A program made the position numbers and the translations under genes. The notes beneath the pieces are model-generated. The model saw nothing but the letters and a program-made list of their open reading frames with translations. It was not told the DNA's origin and did not search any database. Shown piece after piece: positions 30,586 through 37,081 of a stretch of DNA of 37,081 bases. The stretch is taken from the NCBI RefSeq assembly GCF_024345975.1, contig NZ_JAGQCD010000029.1:1-37081 (forward strand), written 5' to 3'. Origin of the DNA: Cyanobium sp. Cruz-8D1. Its GTDB lineage: Bacteria; Cyanobacteriota; Cyanobacteriia; PCC-6307; Cyanobiaceae. Numbering within the stretch: the stretch's first letter is position 1; every line of letters starts with the position of its first letter.

Positions 30586-30829
30586 TCGAGAACATTTTGG
30601 AATTAGATCTTTTGATTTATTCCGATACATCCGATAAATCTACCTTTGGTATTTAAACCTCAGTTTTTTTGAGCGCGAGCAGACAGTTTTGCCAAAATTT
30701 CTGTGCGTTTATAGCGAAATCGAGCGGCGGAATTATTGAATCTCTGCCAGCATCAGCGGCAGGTCAGGACAATTCCGTTCATCAAGACACAAAAAGATTC
30801 GGTTGAATAATTTCCAGGCATTTCGCTGT

Positions 30830-31378
30830 TCAGCTCTGAGCGTTTATGGGACGTTTCCAGGGGGTGCGCCCCCAGGGCTTGAGAAAAGAAATGAACACAA
30901 CGGCCAACTGCAGCAGCACCTGAACGCCACCCCCCACCAGCCCCTGGAACCAGGTTGTCCAGTAGATCGAATCCGCAGGTATCTCAGGCAAGTTGAGCCC
31001 TGCGACCAAAGCCGCATTGCTATCGAGCCAGGGACCCAAGGCCACTGTGCCAAAAAAGATCAACGACACCGTGAGCAGGCCCTTGATCACCACCCACCAG
31101 TGCTTGAAATACCCCCACGGTGTGATGGCACAAAGCACAAGACCGCTCAGGAGACTCAGCGAAGCACAAGGAATGATCACAACGTCGTCCAAGAACTTGC
31201 TCAGTTCAGCGACTACCACCTGCGTGGGGAAGGCCCGCTCGGCCTGGCCGAACTGAATCAACACCAATAGGCCGGCCGTCACGGCCCAAGTCAGGGAGAT
31301 CACCACATGCGTGGAGATGATCCACAACCGCCCGGTGACCGATACTTTCCACACGAAAGGGAGCTGCTCGAATACCAC
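30830..31378 (-). CDS. Membrane protein, DUF2269-like
   Basis: 182 residues from ATG 31378, with four hydrophobic segments: LWIISTHVVISLTWAVTAGL, LDDVVIIPCASLSLLSGLVL, WWVVIKGLLTVSLIFFGTVA and QVLLQLAVVFISFLK. The His in the first helix and the WGYFKHWWVVIK loop are typical of DUF2269-like proteins. Function unknown. It stands alone. Confidence 0.6.
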   Translation of the reverse strand: MVFEQLPFVWKVSVTGRLWIISTHVVISLTWAVTAGLLVLIQFGQAERAFPTQVVVAELSKFLDDVVIIPCASLSLLSGLVLCAITPWGYFKHWWVVIKGLLTVSLIFFGTVALGPWLDSNAALVAGLNLPEIPADSIYWTTWFQGLVGGGVQVLLQLAVVFISFLKPWGRTPWKRPINAQS

Positions 31379-31468
31379 AGAACCCTACCCAGAACCAGCC
31401 TTGGCCTCCCACCAGCCCAAAACGAGTGGCAATGTTGTCCCTCCGTCGCCTTCTGCTGAAGCGGGCGA

Positions 31469-31950
31469 TCAGCCCAGAAAGGGATCCAGGAAGCTGAGAG
31501 GCCTGGACATGGTTTCGGAGAAGCCGAGAATGCCGCGGTCCCGGTAGCTGTACACCAGTGTGTCGTCTGCCTCAGGGGAGTAGGTGCGCCAGTGGCCCAG
31601 CACTTCGCTCATGTTGCTGAGCAGCCGCACCGTGGCCAGCTCGAAGGGCCGCTGGAAGCCACGGCCGCCTGCTCTGGCGATGAACGCCCCCTGGATCGGC
31701 GACAGGTTCGGCCATGGGCCGCCGATCTGCCACAGGCCTTCGTAGAGGCCCAGCACCCGATGCAGCTGGGGCTCGGCGTCCACCCGCAGCTGCTCGCTCG
31801 GGAAGCCGGTCGCCCGGTGTCAACTACTTAGGCGAGTCTCATCACCGATGCCGATCGCCAGCACGTTGATGCCGGCGGCCTCCAGCTGCGGCCATGCCGC
31901 CACCAGGCGACGGCGGCCCTTCCCGCGCCCTGAGGGCCATCCAGTGCCAC
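31469..31950 (-). pseudogene. Peroxiredoxin-like (AhpC/TSA-2 type) protein, broken
   Basis: Reading leftward, RRLVAAWPQLEAAGINVLAI is followed by GIGDETRL and then a stop at about 31825; after a frame change the same protein continues as ATGFPSEQLRVDAEPQLHRV and ends GFSETMSRPLSFLDPFLG. A further piece of the middle is missing, because GGPWPNLSPIQGAF joins early to GFQRPFELATVRLL. The first part, with the usual Cys, is also absent. So at least one frameshift, one internal deletion and a 5' loss. An ORF from 31783 could still give 104 residues, but not an active enzyme. Confidence 0.7.
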
Positions 31951-31955
31951 CCCTC

Positions 31956-31973
31956 GTTACAACCTGTTACAAT
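31956..31973 (+). promoter_or_regulatory. HLR1 element (RpaB site) before hli
   Basis: GTTACAACCTGTTACAAT is two direct 8-bp half-sites separated by 2 bases, an excellent match to the HLR1 consensus (G/T)TTACA(T/A)(T/A)NN(G/T)TTACA(T/A)(T/A). It lies 23 bases before the hli start. HLR1 is the binding site of the response regulator RpaB, which controls high-light genes. Confidence 0.8.
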
Positions 31974-31996
31974 TCTTGAAACAACCCGCAACAACA

Positions 31997-32140
31997 ATGA
32001 CTGACTCCACTCCCCGTTTCGGCTTCGTCGCTTTCGCTGAAACCTGGAATGGCCGCCTTGCCATGCTCGGCTTCGTGATCGGCCTCGGCACCGAGCTGCT
32101 CACCGGCCAAGGCATCCTTTCCCAAATCGGTCTGCGTTGA
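31997..32140 (+). CDS. hli: High-light-inducible protein (one-helix LHC-like)
   Basis: 47 residues from ATG 31997. The single helix carries the chlorophyll-binding motif ETWNGRLAMLGFVIGLGTEL, followed by LTGQGILSQIGLR. HLIPs bind chlorophyll and carotenoid and protect photosystem II assembly. It has HLR1 upstream and is followed closely by a small membrane ORF, probably in one transcript. Confidence 0.9.
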   Translation: MTDSTPRFGFVAFAETWNGRLAMLGFVIGLGTELLTGQGILSQIGLR

Positions 32141-32145
32141 TCGCC

Positions 32146-32262
32146 ATGGGAACCGACTACACCCCCGCCATCACCGTCGTCGTCGCCCTTGTGGTGCTGC
32201 TCACCGGCATGGTGACCTTCGTGCTCAGCCGCCCCAGCGACCTGGAACCCAGAACCCGCTGA
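32146..32262 (+). CDS. Small single-helix membrane protein next to hli
   Basis: 38 residues from ATG 32146, 5 bases after the hli stop. Sequence: polar start, helix (AITVVVALVVLLTGMVTFVL), end SRPSDLEPRTR. Too short for automatic prediction but with coherent topology and operon position. Possibly a photosystem-associated small subunit; unknown. Confidence 0.6.
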   Translation: MGTDYTPAITVVVALVVLLTGMVTFVLSRPSDLEPRTR

Positions 32263-32305
32263 CCGTCTGACGGCTCAAGCTTTCTCCCCCCTTCTTCCTG
32301 AACCC

Positions 32306-32542
32306 ATGACCAACACCCCCGCCAACGCCCCGTTCCTGCAGGGCGACGACGAGCGTTCCATCCACATGGAGCAACTCAAGCGCGTTGAGCTCTTCAATGG
32401 CCGCGCCGCCATGCTTGGCATCGTGATCGGCATCGTTGTCGAAGGCCTGACGGGTTTCGGAATTGCTCACCAGATTGGACTCGGCTCCCTGGTCGACGGT
32501 TACACCGCCTGCCGCACCCAGCTCCTCCCCTTCTGCCTTTGA
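32306..32542 (+). CDS. hli: High-light-inducible protein
   Basis: 78 residues from ATG 32306. Motif VELFNGRAAMLGIVIGIVVE followed by GLTGFGIAHQIGLG. The Glu-x-x-Asn-Gly-Arg pattern is intact. The C-terminus (DGYTACRTQLLPFCL) goes beyond the usual end and may be a stop-codon change. It follows the small ORF by 43 bases and probably shares the HLR1 promoter. Confidence 0.9.
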   Translation: MTNTPANAPFLQGDDERSIHMEQLKRVELFNGRAAMLGIVIGIVVEGLTGFGIAHQIGLGSLVDGYTACRTQLLPFCL

Positions 32543-32593
32543 TCACTCAACAGGTCGCCGTCCTGGTCAGGATGGTTCCATCGCTCGGCTGTG

Positions 32594-32860
32594 ATGCTGC
32601 CTCTTTCCCCCTGCTGTCCCTTCACGGCCGCCAAGGTCGCCGGTCTGCAGACCACGGTGCTACTGCTCCTCACCCTGTTGATCAAGGCCAGGATTCAAAT
32701 TAAGGCGGCGTCAGCCCTGGGCCTATTCCTGCTGGCCCTGCAAACCTTCGTGTTCCTGGCCGCCGCTGGCGCCTTTGGTTTGGTAGCCATCGGTGCTGTG
32801 GCCTTTGCAGTCAATCGACAAGGGGCTACAAAAGAAGATTTCATGAACGCATCGCAATAG
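32594..32860 (+). CDS. Small membrane protein, unknown function
   Basis: 88 residues from ATG 32594. Two hydrophobic stretches (LQTTVLLLLTLLIK; LGLFLLALQTFVFLAAAGAF, GLVAIGAVAFAVN) and a polar tail. It follows the hli genes in the same direction. No family recognised. Confidence 0.5.
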   Translation: MLPLSPCCPFTAAKVAGLQTTVLLLLTLLIKARIQIKAASALGLFLLALQTFVFLAAAGAFGLVAIGAVAFAVNRQGATKEDFMNASQ

Positions 32861-34302
32861 CCAAAACGAAGCGAAGCCTCGTCCATCTCCTGACTCACCA
32901 AACCCTAGAGACCTCCGTGACCACAGCCGTATCAATGGCGGTCAATTGGTCGTCCATTTCCAGCCTTCAAGCAAGGAAAAGTGGAACTTAACACCTAAAT
33001 GGCAGCCTAAGGAGGGGTGTTCAGCGCTGTAACCGATATATTTTTTGTTTGATTTTGGTAGAGTGCGACCCCCCGTTGATTCGTATCACCTGAAGTGGAG
33101 GCCTTACCGGAGTAACAGCGATAATGAGTTCACCTGTCCCGGAGCCATCCGTAGTCGCTGCCAAACTCAAGATCACTAAGCACCATATTGGTTTGATGCC
33201 TTAAGCCCGACCATCTCACTGGTGCCGATGCTGGAGGCTTTATGCGCTGGCCCTACAGGTGATGAATCCCCGGAGACTTTGGCAGGCACTGCACAGTTGC
33301 GGCAACATAACTTCATCTGCAAATGTGTCTGCTGCTTTCCTCACTCAGCATCCAATCGGCGTGGATGGGTGAGGCCAGGCGAGTAGACAGGGGATCTGTC
33401 GTCTCTCATTTTTTTGCTGCACACCATCCCACTGCTGGCCGCCACCTGCCTGGTGGGGTTCACGTTGCTGCAGCTACTTTTCACCGCCGGGTCGTAGTGA
33501 TTGGACGTTGGCGGTTGGTTGAAGCGCCTACCGATGAGAGGATCCTGTAGTACTGGCTCAAGCACTGAGAGAAATCTCGCGCTTCATAAGTCTTCATTCT
33601 TCGCCAACTTCACCATTCGTTCGTTGATCCTGGCGAAGCTGGTTTGGATCGATTTTTTGATTCAACAGCCTTGATGACCATTGACTTCAACGTGAGGTAG
33701 CTCCTATTAATGATTCGCGTAGAAACTAGAGGCCAGATGCTGGTCCCCGGCCTGCCACAAAAGCGTCTAGACGCAGAGCGATCTTGGTCTGCGACGAAGG
33801 GGCTGTGGCCAGCACTGGAGACAGAGACCACAGCTCGCTTTCCATATCCCGGTCATTGACACTGAAGTGACTGTCGAAAGGCCATTCAGTTCGCCGGTTT
33901 TCCTCAACACTTGTGCGCCGGCCCCAATCAAGACAGTCATAACACTGAACGGCATCCAGGCGATCGCCGGCCAGCTGAACCAGGATCTGCTCGCCGGCGG
34001 CGAACAACTCACTAAACGCTGCCAGTGACGATCACCTTAACCTTGCAAGCGCAAGCGATGAACACTCCTACTGGATCGAGGAGTTCTCGTCATTCGCCAT
34101 CTGCTGGTAGTGACAGAGGAAGCAATTGATGGAGAACAGGCCAGCCTATGCTGGACCTGAACATCAAGACGAGCTGCGACACCCTAGGCGCCCGGACAGG
34201 CACAAATTTGCAACGGTGAACGTCGAGGCAACTCCAGGCCTGAGGAGGCAGTCAACATTTCAACCGCAGCTGCTATAAAATGGAGCCAAAGGTGGATCAC
34301 TG
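32861..34302. other. Long gap, decayed sequence
   Basis: No gene with a proper start is visible. On the minus strand, 33726-34007 is open with coherent sequence (LFAAGEQILVQLAGDRLDAV) but only a TTG start, so it may be a broken gene. Around 33045-33070 an AT-rich run with TAGAGT could be a promoter. Otherwise I see nothing that I can support. Confidence 0.4.
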
Positions 34303-34482
34303 ATGAAAAGTATTAATGGCCCGTTGCGTAGAGCTTTAATCTATAGCCTTATCAGCTATGCGGGATTGGTTCTAATCAACAACTCGGAGCTTGACCTTCC
34401 CAACATGTGGATCGCCTATTTGCCGATGTTTATCGGCGTCTACGTGGTCACGCAATTGCTTGACAAGAAGTTCGGTGGCTGA
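34303..34482 (+). CDS. Small two-helix membrane protein
   Basis: 59 residues from ATG 34303, with AAAGGTGG as ribosome binding site 9 bases upstream. Segments LIYSLISYAGLVLI and MWIAYLPMFIGVYVVTQLL, end DKKFGG. Missed by length thresholds but well supported by topology and RBS. Function unknown. Confidence 0.65.
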   Translation: MKSINGPLRRALIYSLISYAGLVLINNSELDLPNMWIAYLPMFIGVYVVTQLLDKKFGG

Positions 34483-34681
34483 ACATCTCAATACAAGATT
34501 GTCCTGATCAATCCCATACAGAAAGCGAGTGATTCCATCGTGCCAGATTATTCAACATTGCTCGCTGGATTAGCAGAAGAACTACGGCCTCTACATAACA
34601 GGCCAGAGGGCTAAGGGTTTAAAAGACCTGAGAAGCCATAGGGTGCAAACTCTGAATCATGGCTCCTTCAAGCCTTATCGG

Positions 34682-34864
34682 TCAGGGCTTTTTGATTCCG
34701 AGCGCTTGAGCTCCGTACTGTTCACTGAACATGGCTTGGACTTGCCAGGCCCTTAACAGCGTTTTGGAAACTTTGCGGAGCTCCTCAAGTTCCGTGCAGC
34801 TGTCAATCGCCCGTGATTGGGACTCAACAAAGAACTCTCTGCTGACCGAAAGAGAAAGGCTCAT
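34682..34864 (-). CDS. Small conserved-type cyanobacterial protein
   Basis: 60 residues from ATG 34864. ESQSRAIDSCTELEELRKVS, then LLRAWQVQAMFSEQYGAQAL, is a helical pattern I associate with a small protein conserved in picocyanobacteria. Soluble. It follows the hli gene at 34913 in the same direction, 48 bases on. Unknown function. Confidence 0.65.
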   Translation of the reverse strand: MSLSLSVSREFFVESQSRAIDSCTELEELRKVSKTLLRAWQVQAMFSEQYGAQALGIKKP

Positions 34865-34912
34865 GGCAATGGTTGCTGTTGGAAGTTGTCGAAAAAAGAC
34901 TCAGCAGGGAAT

Positions 34913-35182
34913 TCAGCCGATGCCCAGCAGGCCGCGGGTGAAGGCCTCACCCCCCATGGCGAATTCGGTGGCCAGCAGAGCGATGAAGCCGAGCATGGCC
35001 ATCCGGCCATTGAGCTTCTCGGCGCGCTCGTGGAAGCCCCAGCCGCGCTCGGCACTCACCACTTCCATGCGGGGCTCCATGGCGAAGGCATTGAGGCGGC
35101 CACCGTCTTCGGTGGTCACCGTGGCGCCGCGGATGGAGGAACGATCAAGGGCGCTGGGGGCAGTGGCGGTGGCTTGGGCCAT
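34913..35182 (-). CDS. hli: High-light-inducible protein with N-terminal extension
   Basis: 89 residues from ATG 35182. The hydrophilic N-terminal half (ATVTTEDGGRLNAFAMEPRM) is followed by the HLIP helix ERAEKLNGRMAMLGFIALLA and TEFAMGGEAFTRGLLGIG. The motif is intact. A HLR1-like site is 42 bases upstream. Confidence 0.9.
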   Translation of the reverse strand: MAQATATAPSALDRSSIRGATVTTEDGGRLNAFAMEPRMEVVSAERGWGFHERAEKLNGRMAMLGFIALLATEFAMGGEAFTRGLLGIG

Positions 35183-35223
35183 AGGGCGCTCGGCGAGGAT
35201 GAAACTGTAACAGAATGTTGCGG

Positions 35224-35241
35224 AATGTACAAGTTTGTAAC
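35224..35241 (-). promoter_or_regulatory. HLR1-like element before hli
   Basis: Minus strand GTTACAAACTTGTACATT: first half-site perfect, the second (TGTACATT) changed at one or two positions. The spacing of 2 bases is right. Probably bound by RpaB, less tightly than the site at 31956. Confidence 0.55.
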
Positions 35242-35405
35242 TTTTGCACCGGATCTGGCCTTCCCGGAGCCCATATCGCAACCATGCAGGACCCCACCGT
35301 GTGCGTTGCATGGTCGGCTGGCCAGCAAAGCAGCGCCCTCGGAGCTCAGGAGCCACGGCCGGGACCAAGGATGGGCCAGACTCGTTACATTCCGTTACTG
35401 ATGCC

Positions 35406-35591
35406 ATGACGGTCGGTCAGCTCTTTCTCGAATCCCTTTCCAGCGGGGTCATCACCGCCAGTGAGCTCTCTTGGCTCACCCATCAGCAAGACAGTTTCAC
35501 CCGTGTAGAGGAGGCCACTGCGCTGAGGCTCGGACGCCTGCTCGATCAAGGCCAAATCCAGCTGGGCTGCCGGCTCTCGACAAGGAATTAG
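35406..35591 (+). CDS. Small conserved-type cyanobacterial protein
   Basis: 61 residues from ATG 35406: MTVGQLFLESLSSGVITASE, then LTHQQDSFTRVEEATALRLG and RLLDQGQIQLGCRL. Helical, soluble; similar short proteins occur in picocyanobacteria as far as I recall. Divergent from the hli gene, so both may share control DNA at 35183-35405. Unknown function. Confidence 0.65.
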   Translation: MTVGQLFLESLSSGVITASELSWLTHQQDSFTRVEEATALRLGRLLDQGQIQLGCRLSTRN

Positions 35592-35860
35592 GCCAAGCCT
35601 TCCGGGTCGATCTTTCGCTGACGGCCCTGATCTGGTAGGTCTGATTTACTTGAAGTCCATATGGCAACAAGCTCCTATCTTGTTACTGTCTTCATCACTG
35701 ACCTGCCGTCGGCACTGAGAATTAATTCAGACCGCTTCAGACTTCATGTTGGTTCGTACAGCGAAAGGTCTGCACAGTCATTGTTGTGCAGACCATATTA
35801 TCTGTTTTAGGTTTCTTAAACCCTAGGCTTGGCAAGTGCGTCATTCGACTTTCAACTTCC

Positions 35861-36088
35861 TTACGAAGCCTGCTGATACAACGCCTCCAGCCGCTCGCGG
35901 CTGAGGTCGACATACAGAACTTCGTCGCCGGGCTCGGGGGCTTCGGGATGGCTCCTAGTCCTGGAGCTGCTGCTTGCCTGTGAAGAAAGCCGAGTAGAGC
36001 CGCGCAGGTTTTGGTTCATCAAGGCAAAAGCTCCACCGCCAATGACCGCAAGGCAGATTAAGTAGACAGCAGCCAGGAAATCGTTCAA
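35861..36088 (-). CDS. Small membrane-anchored protein
   Basis: 75 residues from ATG 36088. N-terminal membrane helix (LAAVYLICLAVIGGGAFALM), polar Ser-rich linker, and the C-terminal motif GDEVLYVDLSRERLEALYQQ. The last motif recurs in small cyanobacterial proteins in my memory, without a known role. Confidence 0.6.
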   Translation of the reverse strand: MNDFLAAVYLICLAVIGGGAFALMNQNLRGSTRLSSQASSSSRTRSHPEAPEPGDEVLYVDLSRERLEALYQQAS

Positions 36089-36283
36089 GAGAAATTGCCC
36101 TTTTTCTCACCGTAGCATGAAGAAGTGTTACATGCAGCTTTCGGTTCTCCAGGAGCGTGCTGTCCCCTGGAAGTAGAGGGCATGCCTCTCGGCCCCAGCG
36201 GTCCATCGCCAGGGTCTTCTGGAGGAGCATCCGGTTGGAGAACGCCACCATCAGTCAGCCGCCAGGGGGGGAGGACCTGCGTC

Positions 36284-36616
36284 TCAGGCACAGCCAGACG
36301 GCCATGATCGCCGCATCAACGCTGGCGGATACCAAGCTCGGGTCCTGAACATGGTTGAGGTGCTGCCGTCAATGACGGTCCAGTGCTGGTAGATCCGGAC
36401 GAAAACCCCAGGCTTTGCAGTGGATCGCCATGCCAGGGCTAAGGGCACATGACTCCCGACGGCGCTGGCAGCAAGAGCCCGGGGGTCGTGGGATACCAGC
36501 AGGTCATCCTTCTGGGAAGAGTGGGGGATGACGACGGGAATCAGGTCCTGATCCCGCCCCAATCCATGGCTCAGCTCCTTGAGCAGCCGCACCGCTAGCA
36601 GCCGCATGTCGAGCAC
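36284..36616 (-). pseudogene. Possible broken gene, unknown family
   Basis: From 36616 the frame reads MLDMRLLAVRLLKELSHGLG and LIPVVIPHSSQKDDLL, which looks like real protein for about 50 residues, then becomes less convincing. Upstream it is closed by a stop shortly before (FVKPLAVLDM continues the pattern). Probably a truncated gene between the small genes and psbA; low certainty. Confidence 0.3.
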
Positions 36617-36957
36617 CGCCAGGGGCTTGACGAATCAGCGCCGCGCCTGAACCAGCTCTTCTCAGCCGCCACGCCTGACCCGTCACACGGTTGTTCGGGG
36701 CTCACCAGCGGTTTATGAGAGAGAAAAACGCTCAGCTGTAGCGGTAATGAGTGCGGCGATCAGCAAGAGCGCAGCGCCGCAGGATCGCTCAGAACCATTG
36801 GCACAACTTGTCCTATAAGCTTGGCTGATGACAATGATCTCAGGGGCTGATCGATCCAAGGGCGATCCAGCTCGTAACGCTTCGAAAGATTGCTTACATT
36901 TCAGGTGCCGGTTCGCCGGACCTCTTTCCTGCTCTTCTGAGCTTCCCAACCGTCCTC
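36617..36957. other. psbA upstream region
   Basis: No gene. TTGCTTACATTT at 36890-36901, 57 bases before the ATG, could be a -35 box or one half of an HLR1 site; GTAACGC lies 16 bases earlier. psbA genes of cyanobacteria are controlled by light through such sites. A second half-site with the right spacing is not seen. Confidence 0.35.
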
Positions 36958-37081
36958 ATGACCGCCACTCTCCAGCAGCGCTCCGGCGCTTCGGTGTGGA
37001 ACCAGTTCTGTGAGTGGGTCACCTCCACCAACAACCGTCTGTACGTCGGTTGGTTCGGTGTGCTGATGATCCCCACCCTGC
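36958..37081 (+). CDS. psbA: Photosystem II D1 protein (5' part; 3' end beyond the window)
   Basis: 41 residues seen from ATG 36958: [20 protein letters not shown], then [20 protein letters not shown]. This is the D1 N-terminus, up to the start of the first membrane helix. D1 binds P680, the Mn cluster and plastoquinone; the binding residues are beyond the edge. It places the island in a photosynthetic chromosome, close to the hli genes. Confidence 0.97.
   Translation, partial: MTATLQQRSGASVWNQFCEWVTSTNNRLYVGWFGVLMIPTL

Noticed and set aside
33323..34012. Several ORFs of 70-90 codons on both strands
   Set aside because: No ribosome binding sites, only alternative starts, mutually overlapping and without recognisable sequence; one of them (33726-34007 minus) is noted in the gap entry as a possible broken gene.
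1..37081. CRISPR array or cas genes
   Set aside because: The only regular repeats are the short iteron-like array at 4888-4958 and the small tandem repeats at 21.7-22.1 kb; spacing and length do not fit CRISPR and no cas gene is present.

Overview
The window comes from the chromosome of a GC-rich picocyanobacterium (Cyanobium / Synechococcus type). The evidence is the psbA start at the right edge, three high-light-inducible (hli) genes, an HLR1-type light-regulatory site, a cyAbrB remnant and several small proteins that resemble ones I know from picocyanobacteria. Species cannot be fixed from sequence reading alone.

Layout. 1-2108 is a gene graveyard: an IS630-family transposase cut by the window edge, a 260-bp non-autonomous element flanked by CTAG, the 3' end of a second IS630 copy, and fused remnants of a DUF3987 gene and a cyAbrB gene. 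2634-3695 encodes an unrecognised exported protein. 4430-14545 is a virus-derived block. Leftward it carries a small conserved ORF, a sigma-70-family factor, a holin-like protein and a C39 peptidase. Rightward it carries an HK97-fold major capsid protein and seven tightly packed genes for decoration or fibre-like proteins (IPT/TIG-like, PKD-like, collagen-like plus DUF1566-like). I find no terminase, portal, prohead protease or tape measure. 14592-21302 holds a P-loop/WYL fusion regulator, a DUF433/DUF5615 toxin-antitoxin pair and a leftward operon SLOG(DUF2493)-Gp157-Rad52.

21710-22105 is an attachment region: the 3' half of a tRNA-Pro(UGG) gene with its terminator, bracketed by short tandem repeats and followed by a tyrosine recombinase. 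22104-28913 then holds the recombinase, mobile mystery proteins A and B (XRE + Fic), VapBC, a second, inverted copy of the SLOG-Gp157-Rad52 operon, and an N-terminally deleted second recombinase. 29149-37081 is mostly ordinary picocyanobacterial chromosome: small membrane proteins, a DUF2269-like protein, a peroxiredoxin-like pseudogene, hli genes and psbA.

Working model (inference): the region is a tRNA-Pro-targeted integrative element or two related ones in tandem, of phage-satellite or tycheposon type. Rad52/Gp157 would handle its DNA, probably under SOS-like control, and the sigma factor and WYL protein would control expression. The capsid and fibre proteins would be a reduced virion or a capsid borrowed or donated in trans, with the holin/C39 pair for release. 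Three copies of a structured repeat and a set of iteron-like repeats lie in its intergenic regions and are not explained by any gene.
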